A stretch of 64,000 nucleotides of DNA, from the NCBI RefSeq assembly GCF_017094505.1, contig NZ_CP064787.1, positions 806,001 to 870,000 of the forward strand, given 5' to 3'. Shown one piece after another: positions 16,516-24,309 of this stretch (the first letter of the stretch is position 1; the number at the start of each line of letters is the position of its first letter). This stretch comes from Halapricum desulfuricans (lineage in GTDB: Archaea > Halobacteriota > Halobacteria > Halobacteriales > Haloarculaceae). Under the pieces are notes generated by a model. It was not told the DNA's origin. It saw nothing but the letters and a program-made list of their open reading frames with translations, and made no database searches. Both the position numbers and the translations under genes were made by a program.

Positions 16516-16600
16516 ATAGTGATTGCTGTACCGATTTACCGGTGCGACCGCACTACTTCCTGCGGTCGACCCGGAACAGACGTGTACAGCAATCGCTATA
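16516..16600. repeat. dispersed palindromic element, copy 2 (most regular)
   Basis: Terminal inverted repeats AGTGATTGCTGTAC and GTACAGCAATCGCT (13 of 14 matching), enclosing CCGATTTACCGGTGCGACCG, and a second stem TGCGACCGCA/TGCGGTCGAC. Opposite orientation to copy 1. Confidence 0.7.
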
Positions 16601-16640
16601 AGACAGTCCGCTTCGCTCACCATTTGCGTCAACAGAAAGC

Positions 16641-16712
16641 GCCCGGAGCGGGATTTGAACCCGCGTCACGACCGTGACAGGGTCGTATGATGGGCCACTA
16701 CACCATCCGGGC
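16641..16712 (-). tRNA. tRNA-Asp (anticodon GTC)
   Basis: On the minus strand: acceptor GCCCGGA/TCCGGGC, D-arm GTGTAGTGGCCCATCATAC, anticodon stem CGACC/GGTCG with loop CTGTCAC giving anticodon GTC for aspartate, and T-arm GCGGG-TTCAAAT-CCCGC. No intron or encoded CCA. A TATA-like CCTTAATACT sits about 30 bp upstream. Its 3' flank TTTGCGTCAACAGAAAGC resembles the left edge of the tRNA-Arg tail repeat (GCGTCGACAGAAAC). Confidence 0.94.
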
Positions 16713-16740
16713 TTGCTGCACTTCTTCGTACCGGGGTCCT

Positions 16741-16750
16741 AGTATTAAGG
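16741..16750 (-). promoter_or_regulatory. TATA-like box of tRNA-Asp
   Basis: CCTTAATACT on the minus strand, about 30 bp before the tRNA 5' end. Confidence 0.5.
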
Positions 16751-17016
16751 CTTTCCAAACGAGGGCGCAGTGGGTGGCGTTCACGTGCGCCACTCCAGCG
16801 GAGCTGTCGTATCCCGTTCGCCATTCGCCCAGTCGCGATGGTCACTCTCGGCGACCACTACAGGACACACCGCCACGGTCAGGTCCGAACATTCTCCCGC
16901 AAGCCGAAACCGGACGATGTGTCTCGTGACGGGGAGTACGATGCCCCCGGTTGGATCGTCAAGCCCGCCGGCGTGGTTTCGGAAACCGGCAGCCCCAATC
17001 ATCCGGCGGATGTCAG
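16751..17016. other. spacer upstream of the MinD/ParA gene, no confident gene
   Basis: Between the tRNA-Asp promoter and the ATPase promoter there is about 265 bp of ordinary base composition. A minus-strand frame (16781-17029) gives about 80 residues with some strand-like character (LPVTRHIVRFRLAGECSDLTVAV is split here as LPVTRHIVRF and LAGECSDLTVAV), but I could not recognise it and its codon bias is weak, so it is not called. Confidence 0.4.
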
Positions 17017-17025
17017 AATATTTTT
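17017..17025 (+). promoter_or_regulatory. TATA box of the MinD/ParA-type gene
   Basis: AATATTTTT centred 27-28 bp before the GTG at 17050; decides for that start and a leaderless mRNA. Confidence 0.6.
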
Positions 17026-17049
17026 GCATACGGGGCGGATCGTTCCGTT

Positions 17050-17754
17050 GTGACTGGGGCAACCGTACTGACGATCGGTGGCGCGAAAGGCGGTGCTGGC
17101 AAGACCGCCATGGCGATCAACGTCGCTTCGGCGTTGCGGTCGGTCGGGTTCTCGGTCGCGCTCGTCGACGCTGACCTCGGGACGACGAACGTTGCCGACG
17201 TGCTCGAACTCGACGTCGAGACCTCGATTCACGAGGTGCTCGCGGGCGAGGCGGACGTTCAATCGGCAATCACGACCGCCGAGACCGGTCTGGACGTGCT
17301 CTCGGGCGGCGACTCGATCGCGTACCTGGCCGAGGCCGATCCCGCCGAGCTCCGGTCCGTGATCGACACGCTCTCGAGCGCGTACGACACCGTCGTCGTC
17401 GACACCGGGACCGGGCTGAGTCACGAGGTGCTGGTCCCGTTCGGACTCGCCGACGGCGTCGCGCTCGTCTCGACGCCGGAAGACACGTCGATCGTGGACA
17501 CGCGCAAGACCGCCGAGGTCGTCGAGAAGGTCGACGGGACGCTGCTGGGCGTCGTCGTCAACCGCGTGACCGAGGCGACCGACCTCGACCGCGTCCGCGA
17601 GAAGATCGACCTCCCGCTGCTTACGCTGCTGCCCGAGGATCCACGGGCCAGCAAGACCGAACCGGTCGTGATGAACGCCGCCGCCACGGACCTCGCGGAG
17701 GCCTATCGCCAGCTCGCGACGACCCTGCACCGGCAAATCGGAGACAGCGACTGA
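17050..17754 (+). CDS. MinD/ParA-family ATPase
   Basis: A 234-residue P-loop ATPase of the SIMIBI class. The deviant Walker A GGAKGGAGKTA is at residues 9-19, switch I DADLGTTN near 44, the Walker B-like VVVDTGTG near 120, and the base-recognition motif VVNRVTEA near 170. Such proteins dimerise with ATP, usually on the membrane, and position cellular machinery; haloarchaea encode several MinD paralogues that influence placement of archaella and chemosensory arrays, not FtsZ. The start is GTG at 17050: the frame is open further upstream (TTG 16951) but those codons look random and the TATA box lies exactly 27 bp before the GTG. There is no partner ParB or MinC nearby, so the cargo is unknown. 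Confidence 0.85.
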   Translation: MTGATVLTIGGAKGGAGKTAMAINVASALRSVGFSVALVDADLGTTNVADVLELDVETSIHEVLAGEADVQSAITTAETGLDVLSGGDSIAYLAEADPAELRSVIDTLSSAYDTVVVDTGTGLSHEVLVPFGLADGVALVSTPEDTSIVDTRKTAEVVEKVDGTLLGVVVNRVTEATDLDRVREKIDLPLLTLLPEDPRASKTEPVVMNAAATDLAEAYRQLATTLHRQIGDSD

Positions 17755-17834
17755 CCGCCGTCGCAGCGGTCCGCAAGTCCGATCCGGGCCGACCAAAGGC
17801 AATCTTTGAGTGATCGTCCGTCCGAGTAGCCGGT

Positions 17835-18680
17835 ATGAAATTCTTCGACCGGCTGGCCGAGCGCATCGACGCAGTCGACAGCGTCGTCTCCGTCGGACTC
17901 GATCCGGATCCCGATCGCCTCCCAGCGTCCGTCGCCGACGCCGACCTGCCGCGCTTTCAGTTCAACCGCCGGATCATCGATGCGACCCACGAGCATGCCG
18001 CCTGCTACAAGCCCAACGCGGCCTTCTACGAGGGGCCCGACGGCTGGGCCGCCCTCGAGGAGACGATCGCCTACGCCCACGGGAAGGGCGTGCCAGTCCT
18101 GCTGGACGCCAAGCGCGGCGACATCGGTAACACGGCCCGCCAGTACGCGAGCGCGCTCGATCCCGACGGACTGGACGCCGACGCGATCACGGTCAACCCG
18201 TATCTGGGACGGGACTCTCTGGAGCCGTTCCTCCAGCGCGAGGACAAGGGCGTGTTCGTCCTCGGTCGCACGTCGAATCCGGGCGGTGCAGACCTGCAGA
18301 ACCTGGAACTGGCCACCGGCGAGCCGCTGTACGAGCGCGTCGCCGCGCTGGCGGACCTCTGGAACGACAACGACAACGTCGGGCTGGTCGTCGGCGCGAC
18401 GAACCCCGACGAACTCGAATCGATCCGCGAGGCCGTCCCCGACATCCCGTTTCTCGTCCCGGGGGTCGGCGCACAGGGCGGCGACGCCGAGGCCGCCGTC
18501 GAACACGGGCTCGTCGAGTGGGACGGCCCGGAGGCGTCCGGCCTCGACGTGGGGCTGGTCAACTCCTCGCGAGGGATCATCTTCGCCGGCGAGGAGGCCC
18601 GCGGCGGCGCGGACGCTTACTTCGGTGCAGCGGGGCAGGCAGCCAGGCAGCTCGCGACGCGACTCGAGCAGTTCCGGTAA
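17835..18680 (+). CDS. pyrF: orotidine 5'-phosphate decarboxylase
   Basis: The 281-residue protein decarboxylates OMP to UMP, the last step of pyrimidine synthesis. It belongs to the longer archaeal/actinobacterial branch: SVGLDPDPDRLP at the N-terminus, FNRRIIDATHEHAACYKPN, the catalytic Lys-Asp array in LLDAKRGDIGNTA near residue 97, VNPYLGRDSLEPF, GRTSNPGG and the phosphate-binding FLVPGVGAQGGD with GLVNSSRGI. The length agrees with that branch. An AATCTTTGAG box lies 25-30 bp upstream. It stands alone; the other pyr genes are not in the window. Confidence 0.95.
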   Translation: MKFFDRLAERIDAVDSVVSVGLDPDPDRLPASVADADLPRFQFNRRIIDATHEHAACYKPNAAFYEGPDGWAALEETIAYAHGKGVPVLLDAKRGDIGNTARQYASALDPDGLDADAITVNPYLGRDSLEPFLQREDKGVFVLGRTSNPGGADLQNLELATGEPLYERVAALADLWNDNDNVGLVVGATNPDELESIREAVPDIPFLVPGVGAQGGDAEAAVEHGLVEWDGPEASGLDVGLVNSSRGIIFAGEEARGGADAYFGAAGQAARQLATRLEQFR

Positions 18681-18687
18681 CTCGTTC

Positions 18688-18891
18688 CTACGACGCCTCG
18701 CGCATCACGTGAAGCGACGTCGGAATACTCGCGACGACAAGTCCATACACGCCGCCGATCATCGGCTCGACGTTGAACGACGGAGCGAGGAGGAACCCGG
18801 CGGCGAACCCGAGCGGATCGAACACGAGCGCGAGGATCAGTATCTGCTGGCCGAACGGCTTCGATCGAAACCATCGCGTCAGCGAAGACAT
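18688..18891 (-). CDS. small membrane protein, function unknown
   Basis: A 67-residue product, MSSLTRWFRSKPFGQQILI onward, with two hydrophobic helices (about residues 16-35, ILILALVFDPLGFAAGFLLA, and 43-58, IGGVYGLVVASIPTSL) and a basic N-terminus, so two-pass with both ends probably inside. Not recognised by name; small proteins of this build are common and conserved in haloarchaea. It is convergent with pyrF, the stop codons 8 bp apart, and a perfect palindromic element lies just upstream of its start. Confidence 0.65.
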   Translation of the reverse strand: MSSLTRWFRSKPFGQQILILALVFDPLGFAAGFLLAPSFNVEPMIGGVYGLVVASIPTSLHVMREAS

Positions 18892-18900
18892 CGATCAGTC

Positions 18901-18980
18901 ATACTGCCGGCTGTAACAAACTGAAGGAATTCGCCACCCCGGGGTGGCGAATATCTTTACGAACTTACAGCCGGCAGTAT
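18901..18980. repeat. 80-bp palindromic element (MITE/PATE-like)
   Basis: Perfect outer arms ATACTGCCGGCTGTAA and TTACAGCCGGCAGTAT (16 bp each) enclose a perfect 22-bp inner palindrome, TTCGCCACCCC followed by GGGGTGGCGAA at 18930-18951. No coding capacity. A relic of one arm occurs at 30074-30089. Confidence 0.8.
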
Positions 18981-19028
18981 CAGTCAGGGCCCGCACACTT
19001 AGGTTTTCGAGAAACGGCATTGTCTTTC

Positions 19029-20126
19029 TCACCCGGCGAAGACGATCGGAGCCGGGGTGAAACACAGCAGTCCGGCCGCGAGCGTCAGCACGCCGATCGC
19101 CTTGCGCGTGCGGTCGACGCCGGACTGGTCGATCGGATGTGCGCCGCCGACGCGACTCAAAACCAGCGCGAGCACACCCCAGACCACCCAGAGCGTGACG
19201 GCGCGGCTGTCGCCGAACACAAGATGCCAGCCGGCGATCGAAAACAGGATCGCGGGGACCGCCGTCTGGAGGCGGTCGAGTCGATCGCCGATCAGGGCTC
19301 GCGCGACGTGTGCGCCGTCGAGTTGCCCGACGGGCAGGAGGTTGAGGAAGGTCACGAACGCCCCGACCCATCCGCCGAGGACGACGGGGTTGACCATCAG
19401 CGACGGGTCCTCGTAGACCAGTGGCTCCCCGAGGGCGAACGCGATCGCCTGGATCAGCGGCGGATACCCGAGTTCGACCTGCTGGATCAGCGCGTCGGAA
19501 CCCACCTCGATCGGGGGCAGCGAGACGCCGACCGCCGTCACGGCGACCGTCGCAACCAGGCCGGCCAGCGGGCCCGCGACGCCGATATCGAACAGGGCCG
19601 TCCGGCTCGGCAGGTGGTCTTTCATCCGGATGACCGCCCCGAGCGTCCCCAGCACGTTCGGCAGCGGGATGAAGTACGGTAGCGTCGCCTGCACGTCGTG
19701 GCGTCGACTCAGCGCGTAGTGGCCGAACTCGTGGACGCCGAGCACGCCAAGCACGGCCACGGTGAACGGCCACGCCGCCGCGATCGCGATCGGATCCCCG
19801 GTCAGCGGGATGTCGTACCACTGGGCACCGGCGACGAGCGTCGTCAGGATCGTGGCCAGAAACAGGCCGACGTTGACCCAGGGAATCCCGTCGACGCCGA
19901 CCGACCGCTTCCGCGCGACGAGGACGTGTTCGCCGGTCTCGTAGCGCAGCGTGACTCGATACCCGCGATCGCGAAACAGCGGCGCGACCCGGTCGACGAC
20001 GCTGGCTTTCGGCGTCAGCGGCTCGCCGTAGTACCTAATCTCGCCGTCGGCGCGATCGACCTCGTAGACGTAGAAGGTATGCGAGAGGGCTTCGGGACGC
20101 GGGTACTCCTCGGGGCGATCCGACAT
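19029..20126 (-). CDS. site-2 protease family (M50) membrane metalloprotease
   Basis: A 365-residue intramembrane zinc protease. Residues about 1-75 are a soluble N-terminal domain (FYVYEVDRADGEIRYYGEPL). Then follow about eight membrane segments with the zinc motif HEFGH near residue 157 in the third helix, and the third ligand in FLNLLPVGQLDGAH near 270; between them FIPLPNVLGTLGAVIRMKDHLPSRTALFDIGVAGPLAGL, here quoted in parts: FIPLPNVLGTLG and LFDIGVAGPLAGL. Family members cut membrane-anchored regulators or signal peptides; the substrate is unknown. This subclass with the short N-terminal domain is typical of archaea and plant plastids (EGY1-like). No anti-sigma-like partner is present. 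Confidence 0.88.
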   Translation of the reverse strand: MSDRPEEYPRPEALSHTFYVYEVDRADGEIRYYGEPLTPKASVVDRVAPLFRDRGYRVTLRYETGEHVLVARKRSVGVDGIPWVNVGLFLATILTTLVAGAQWYDIPLTGDPIAIAAAWPFTVAVLGVLGVHEFGHYALSRRHDVQATLPYFIPLPNVLGTLGAVIRMKDHLPSRTALFDIGVAGPLAGLVATVAVTAVGVSLPPIEVGSDALIQQVELGYPPLIQAIAFALGEPLVYEDPSLMVNPVVLGGWVGAFVTFLNLLPVGQLDGAHVARALIGDRLDRLQTAVPAILFSIAGWHLVFGDSRAVTLWVVWGVLALVLSRVGGAHPIDQSGVDRTRKAIGVLTLAAGLLCFTPAPIVFAG

Positions 20127-20175
20127 CGGGCGGGAGTACGGTCTGGATCCGCAAATACCTGTTTCCCGAAACTGC

Positions 20176-20703
20176 TCACGCGCTCGAGTCCGGGTCGGAC
20201 CCGTCGGGTTCGGAGACGACTTCGGCGGGGACGCCGGCCACGGTCGCGCCGGGTGGCACGTCCGCGTCGACTAACGAGTTGGCCGCGACCTGTGCGTCCG
20301 CGCCGATTTCGACGCCGGGGAGGACGACCGCGCCGGCACCGATCATCGCCCGCTCGCCGATCACGACCTCGCCGGTCCGGACCTCGTTCTGGAGGTACTC
20401 GTGACAGAGGACCGTCGCGTCGTAGCCGATGATCGCGTCCTCGCGGACGGTGATCAACTCCGGCCAGAAGACGTCCGGGGTGGCCGTCAGCGCCCAGGCG
20501 ACGCCAGTCTCTACGTCGGCACCGAGGCGTCGAAGCAGCCAGTTTTTCGCCCGCAGGCTCGGAGAGTAGCGGACGAGCCAGACGATCACGAAATTGACGA
20601 CGATCCGCAGGGGACGGCGTGTCTCCGGCCAGTGCATCAACGAATTCCGGTGACCCGGCGTCGGCTGTCTGGAAAGGCGGTCGTGGCGGGAGTCGTCGGA
20701 CAC
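20176..20703 (-). CDS. left-handed beta-helix acyltransferase (hexapeptide repeat)
   Basis: The 175-residue product has an N-terminal helix-rich segment with a hydrophobic stretch (RIVVNFVIVWLVRYSP) that could associate with the membrane, then hexapeptide repeats ([LIV]-G-x4) typical of LbetaH acetyltransferases: AIIGYDATVLCHEYLQNE, VVIGERAMIGAGAVVLPG, EIGADAQVAANSLVDADV and the closing PPGATVAGVPAEVV. His near residue 108 (LCHEYL) is in the position of the catalytic histidine of the maltose/galactoside O-acetyltransferase group. The acceptor, perhaps a sugar or a glycolipid, is not known. It is immediately downstream of nothing and 50 bp from the S2P gene on the same strand. Confidence 0.75.
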   Translation of the reverse strand: MSDDSRHDRLSRQPTPGHRNSLMHWPETRRPLRIVVNFVIVWLVRYSPSLRAKNWLLRRLGADVETGVAWALTATPDVFWPELITVREDAIIGYDATVLCHEYLQNEVRTGEVVIGERAMIGAGAVVLPGVEIGADAQVAANSLVDADVPPGATVAGVPAEVVSEPDGSDPDSSA

Positions 20704-20758
20704 GGACGCGGGTTCGGATGCCGCGACTATAGAACTGACTGTTGGCGAACTGTCTCAC

Positions 20759-20840
20759 AGTGGCCCCTGTACCGAGTTACCGGTGTGACCGCACGCCGTC
20801 GTGCGGTCAACACAGAACGGACGTACAGCAGCCGCTATCA
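20759..20840. repeat. dispersed palindromic element, copy 3
   Basis: Ends AGTGGCCCCTGTAC and GTACAGCAGCCGCT; inner stem GACCGCAC-GCCGTC-GTGCGGTC is a perfect 8-bp hairpin. Aligns along its whole length to the copy at 16516-16600 (CCGAGTTACCGGTGTGACCG versus CCGATTTACCGGTGCGACCG). Confidence 0.7.
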
Positions 20841-20870
20841 ATGCGGTTGCACCCGATGTCCGTGTCCCGA

Positions 20871-21026
20871 CTACCGGAGTTTCTCGATTCGCTCTTCCAG
20901 TTCGTCGATCGCCTCTTCGACTTCCTCACGGGCCTTCTCGCCCATGTCTTCGGCCTCGTCTGCCGCCGTTTCGAACGTCTCCCGGACCCGCTGCAGTGCC
21001 TCGCTGGTCTGGTCGGAGTCGCTCAT
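20871..21026 (-). CDS. small acidic helical protein
   Basis: A 51-residue protein, MSDSDQTSEALQRVRETFET onward, almost wholly alpha-helical and highly charged (EEVEEAIDELEERIEKLR at the end, a clear heptad pattern). It probably forms a coiled coil or binds another helix. Function and family are unknown to me. The ATG at 21026 is preferred over the frame's upstream extension because it lies about 27 bp downstream of an AAATATTC TATA-like tract on the minus strand. It is followed by the palindromic element copy 3. Confidence 0.65.
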   Translation of the reverse strand: MSDSDQTSEALQRVRETFETAADEAEDMGEKAREEVEEAIDELEERIEKLR

Positions 21027-21127
21027 GGTCCGTTCGAAATGTCGATTTCGACGCAAGAATATTTTTTGGCGACCGACGGATCAGTCCCCGGCGGCGTACT
21101 CCGGCTCTTTCGGCCGCGAGGCGACAG

Positions 21128-22441
21128 TCAACCCCGCAACTCGGTCACGTGATCGATCCGTCGCTGGATCAACTCGGCGGTGCCGATGTCGTGGCGGACG
21201 CGCAATCCCGCTTCGCCGGCCTCGTTCAGGACCGCCTCGGCGATCTCCTCGGCCGCGGCGATCTCCTCGGCGACGCCGACGACCGCGAACGACCGAGAGG
21301 TCGTCGTGTAGATCCCGTCCTCGCGCTCGTCGACGCTGGCGTAGTACAGCAACGCCTCGCCGTCGTACTCGCTGGCGATCTCTCGCGCGCCCGCCTCGTC
21401 GACGGTCACCTTCGCTCCGGCTTCCGGTTCGGTCGGATACCCCTCTGGGACGGCGTACTTGCAGACGGTGGCTTCCGGCGCAAAGGACAGCTGCGGCAGC
21501 GACTCGCCGTCGCGAGCAGCTACCAGCACATCGAGGAGGTCCGTGTTGAGCACGGGCAATGTGTTCATCGCTTCGGGATCGCCGAAGCGGGCGTTGAACT
21601 CCACGACCTTGACGCCGTCTGCGGTGAGCATGAACTGCCCGTAGAGGACGCCCTTGTAGCCATCGAGCGCCTCGACGGTCGCCTCGATGATCTCGACGGC
21701 GTCCATGTAGTCCTCGCGGTCCATGAACGGCAGCTCGAGCGTGCCGTCGGAGTACGACCCCATGCCGCCGGTGTTCGGCCCTTCGTCGCCCTCGTAGGCG
21801 CGCTTGTGGTCCTGCACGGCGGGCGTCACGCGCACCTCGCCGTTCGCCACCAGCGCCTGGACGGTGAACTCCTCGCCGACGAGCCGTTCTTCGAGCACCA
21901 CGCGATCGTAGTCGGAGTCCCGGAGATACGCCTTGGCCTCTTCGGCGTCGACCTGCTCGCCCATGACCCGGACGCCCTTTCCGCCGGTCAGCCCCGCGGG
22001 TTTGATCGCCAGATCGCCGTCGTAGGTGTCGATGTACTCGCAGGCGGCGTCCATGTCCTCGAAGGTCTCGAACTCGGGATAGCCGGGGATGTCGTGTTCG
22101 CGCATGAACCGCCGCTGGAACGCCTTGTCGGTCTCGATGCGCGCTTCGGCCTCTCGCGGGCCGAACGCGTAGACGCCGGCGTCGTCGAGCGCGTCGGCGA
22201 CGCCCGCCTCGAGCGGGGCCTCGGGGCCGATGACCGCCAGATCGGCGTCGACGCGCCGGGCGTAGGTCGTCACCGCACGCGGATGGGTCGTATCGAGCGC
22301 CTCGAACCCGTCGGCCAGTCGCGCAATTCCCGGATTTTTGTTCCCGGCACAGGCGTACAGCGTACAGCCGGACTCGGACAGCGCGCGGGCGATCGCGTGC
22401 TCGCGGCCGCCGCCCCCGACCAGCAGGACAGTCTCTGTCAT
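21128..22441 (-). CDS. purD: phosphoribosylamine-glycine ligase (GAR synthetase)
   Basis: The 437-residue enzyme joins 5-phosphoribosylamine and glycine with ATP, the second step of purine synthesis. The N-terminal GGGGREHAIARAL, VIGPEAPLEAGVADAL, the ATP-grasp segments IKPAGLTGGKGVRVMGEQV and VLEERLVGEEFTVQAL, NTGGMGSYSDG and the metal-binding EFNARFGDPEAMNTL are all visible. Length fits the family. It is monocistronic here; the purA gene of the same pathway is at 53012, 31 kb away. Confidence 0.96.
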   Translation of the reverse strand: MTETVLLVGGGGREHAIARALSESGCTLYACAGNKNPGIARLADGFEALDTTHPRAVTTYARRVDADLAVIGPEAPLEAGVADALDDAGVYAFGPREAEARIETDKAFQRRFMREHDIPGYPEFETFEDMDAACEYIDTYDGDLAIKPAGLTGGKGVRVMGEQVDAEEAKAYLRDSDYDRVVLEERLVGEEFTVQALVANGEVRVTPAVQDHKRAYEGDEGPNTGGMGSYSDGTLELPFMDREDYMDAVEIIEATVEALDGYKGVLYGQFMLTADGVKVVEFNARFGDPEAMNTLPVLNTDLLDVLVAARDGESLPQLSFAPEATVCKYAVPEGYPTEPEAGAKVTVDEAGAREIASEYDGEALLYYASVDEREDGIYTTTSRSFAVVGVAEEIAAAEEIAEAVLNEAGEAGLRVRHDIGTAELIQRRIDHVTELRG

Positions 22442-22627
22442 ACCCGACAGCGCGCAGCACAGGCGGTAAAAGGTTGCTGTTCGAGCATCAGGGTTTCCCG
22501 TATCGACCGCGGACGGTCGGAGTTCGGTATCGGCGTCGAAATTACCGACCGGACTGCCGGCGACGACTTTTCGAAGTGATCTGACACGCCGTCGTGCCAG
22601 ACATCGCTACGAACGCAGCCACCGGTG

Positions 22628-23854
22628 TCACTCGCCGGGTCCGAGACCCGCTTCCTGCATGTACTCGTCGAGCTTCTCTGCCATCGCTCGCGCGAACGCC
22701 TCGTCGTTGACGTCGGTCTCCATCTCGACCAGTTCGACGGCATCGGCCAGCCGGTCTCTGATCGCATCGAACAAGGCCGCGTCGGCCTCGGGATCGTGGA
22801 AGTCCTCGCCCTCGATGTCGATCATCGAGACGCCCGAGAGCGGCAGGTACAGTGCGGTCGGGCCGGTCGCCGCGGAGAGTTTCTCGGCGATAATCTCCCC
22901 CAGTTCGGCGTTCTCTTCGGGCGTGGTGCGCATCAGCGTCACCTGCGGGTTGTGAATGTGGAACTGCCTGTCTTCGAACTTCTCGGGGACGGAATCGCGC
23001 GGGCCGAAGTTGACCATGTCCAGCGCGCCCGTCGAGACGACCTGTGGCGTGCCCGTCTCCGCGGCGGCGTCGAGTCGGTCCGGACCGGCGTTGAGCACGC
23101 CCCCGACGAGTTCGTCGGCCCACTCGGTCGTCGTCACGTCCAGTACACCGTCGATGACGCCCTGCCGTATCAGGTCCTCCATTGCCCTGCCGCCGGTTCC
23201 GGTCGCGTGAAAGACGATCGTCTCGTAGCCCCGCTCTTCGAGATACTCGCGGGCCGTCTGGACGCAGGGCGTGGTGACGCCGAACATCGTGATCCCGATC
23301 GTCGGTCGGTCCTCGACGGCGACGTCGGGTTCGTTCGTGACCATCCCGACCATCGCCAGCGCCGCGTTGGCGATCACCTTCCGGGAGAGCTGGTTGAGGC
23401 CCTCGATGTCGGCCACCGAGTACAGCATCATCACGTCTTTCGCGCCGACGTACGGCTCGGTGTCGCCGGAGGCCATCGTCGAGACCATCACCTTCGGGAC
23501 GCCGACCGGCAGCGCGCGCATCGCAGTGGTCGCGATCGACGTGTTGCCCGACCCGCCCAGTCCGAGCACACCGTCGAGTTCGCCGTCGTCGTGCATCTGC
23601 CGGGCGATCGCGGCCGCGCCCTCGCCCATCGCCTCCATCGCCTCGCCGCGCTCGGCGTCCTCGCGGAGGCGCTCCAGCGTCGTATCGGCGGCCTCGGCGA
23701 CCTCGCTCGCAGTGGTGTCCGGGTCGATCTCCGGGTCGCCCATCACGCCCGTGTCGATCACGTGCACGTCGACGCCCTGCGAGCGGAGGACGTCCCGCGC
23801 GAATCCGATCTCCTCGCCTTTCGTATCGAGCGTACCGACGATGACGACGGTCAT
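22628..23854 (-). CDS. Tm-1-like ATP-binding protein (UPF0261)
   Basis: A 408-residue member of the UPF0261 family, homologous to the N-terminal domain of the tomato antiviral protein Tm-1. Signatures: VGTLDTKGEEIGFARDVL at the N-terminus, VIDTGVMGDP, LGLGGSGNTSIATTAMRALP, KVMVSTMASGDTEPYVG, MLYSVADIEGLNQLSRKV, and the C-terminal GALDMVNFGP and LPLSGVSMID. Two Rossmann-like lobes bind a nucleotide; no reaction is established. Third gene of an operon after the TIM-barrel and cupin genes, 22 bp behind the latter. In plants the TIM-barrel partner is fused to the C-terminus of this domain, so the two haloarchaeal proteins very likely form one complex or successive steps. The ATG at 23854 replaces a longer open frame that overlaps the cupin gene. 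Confidence 0.9.
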   Translation of the reverse strand: MTVVIVGTLDTKGEEIGFARDVLRSQGVDVHVIDTGVMGDPEIDPDTTASEVAEAADTTLERLREDAERGEAMEAMGEGAAAIARQMHDDGELDGVLGLGGSGNTSIATTAMRALPVGVPKVMVSTMASGDTEPYVGAKDVMMLYSVADIEGLNQLSRKVIANAALAMVGMVTNEPDVAVEDRPTIGITMFGVTTPCVQTAREYLEERGYETIVFHATGTGGRAMEDLIRQGVIDGVLDVTTTEWADELVGGVLNAGPDRLDAAAETGTPQVVSTGALDMVNFGPRDSVPEKFEDRQFHIHNPQVTLMRTTPEENAELGEIIAEKLSAATGPTALYLPLSGVSMIDIEGEDFHDPEADAALFDAIRDRLADAVELVEMETDVNDEAFARAMAEKLDEYMQEAGLGPGE

Positions 23855-23876
23855 CGTTTCACCTCTCTGCCGCCGG

Positions 23877-24308
23877 TCATGCTCGCTCCTCCGCGTTCTC
23901 GGGTGTCGGTAGCTCTCCAGGCGGAACGATCTCACACTCCGGGAGGTCCCGAAGTACCTCCTCGGGGCCCGGCGGCGCGTAGACCGCGAGCAACAACAGG
24001 GGTTCCCAGCCGGTGTTGACGGTGCCGTGTTCGACGCCTTCGGGAACGAACACCATCTCGCCGGCCGAGATCTCGCGCGTCCGGTCGGCGACTTCCTGCT
24101 CGCCCTCGCCCCGGATGACGAAGAGGATCTCGTCGCTGTCGGGGTGTGTGTGGCGTTCGTGACCCTTCCCCGGCTCGAGTTTGACGACCCCCGCGCTGAA
24201 GCGCTCGCCGCCCGTCACGTCGGGCGTGCTCAGCCACTTCAGGACGCCCCAGTCGAACAGCTGGCTCTCGACGTCGTCGGGTCCGACGAAGTACTCGTGG
24301 TCGGGCAT
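23877..24308 (-). CDS. small cupin-domain protein
   Basis: A 143-residue single-cupin protein. The metal motif 1 is in GHERHTHPDSDEILFV (two His and one Glu), and motif 2 in PEGVEHGTVNTGWEPL supplies the third His; the strand GEGEQEVADRTREISAGE fills the barrel between them. It could be a metal-dependent isomerase, dioxygenase or ligand-binding protein. Middle gene of a three-gene operon: its ATG begins one base after the stop of the TIM-barrel gene and its stop lies 22 bp before the UPF0261 gene. The C-terminal tail (CEIVPPGELPTPENAEERA) is disordered-looking. It is likely part of the same unknown pathway. Confidence 0.85.
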   Translation of the reverse strand: MPDHEYFVGPDDVESQLFDWGVLKWLSTPDVTGGERFSAGVVKLEPGKGHERHTHPDSDEILFVIRGEGEQEVADRTREISAGEMVFVPEGVEHGTVNTGWEPLLLLAVYAPPGPEEVLRDLPECEIVPPGELPTPENAEERA

Positions 24309-24309
24309 C

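Larger units (their letters stand above)
16163..16640. other. gene-free spacer between tRNA-Arg and tRNA-Asp
   Basis: No credible gene on either strand. It holds the tRNA-Arg promoter, two copies of the dispersed palindromic element (16253-16326 and 16516-16600), and two simple hairpins: AGGGGAAGAGA at 16385 with TCTCTTCCCCT at 16416, and GCCGAT/ATCGGC at 16431-16448. The hairpins may act as transcript ends, but they lack long T runs. Confidence 0.6.

Noticed and set aside
16781-17062. Small minus-strand frame between tRNA-Asp and the ParA-type gene
   Set aside because: Some strand-like character but no recognisable family and weak codon bias; it overlaps the promoter of the ATPase gene.
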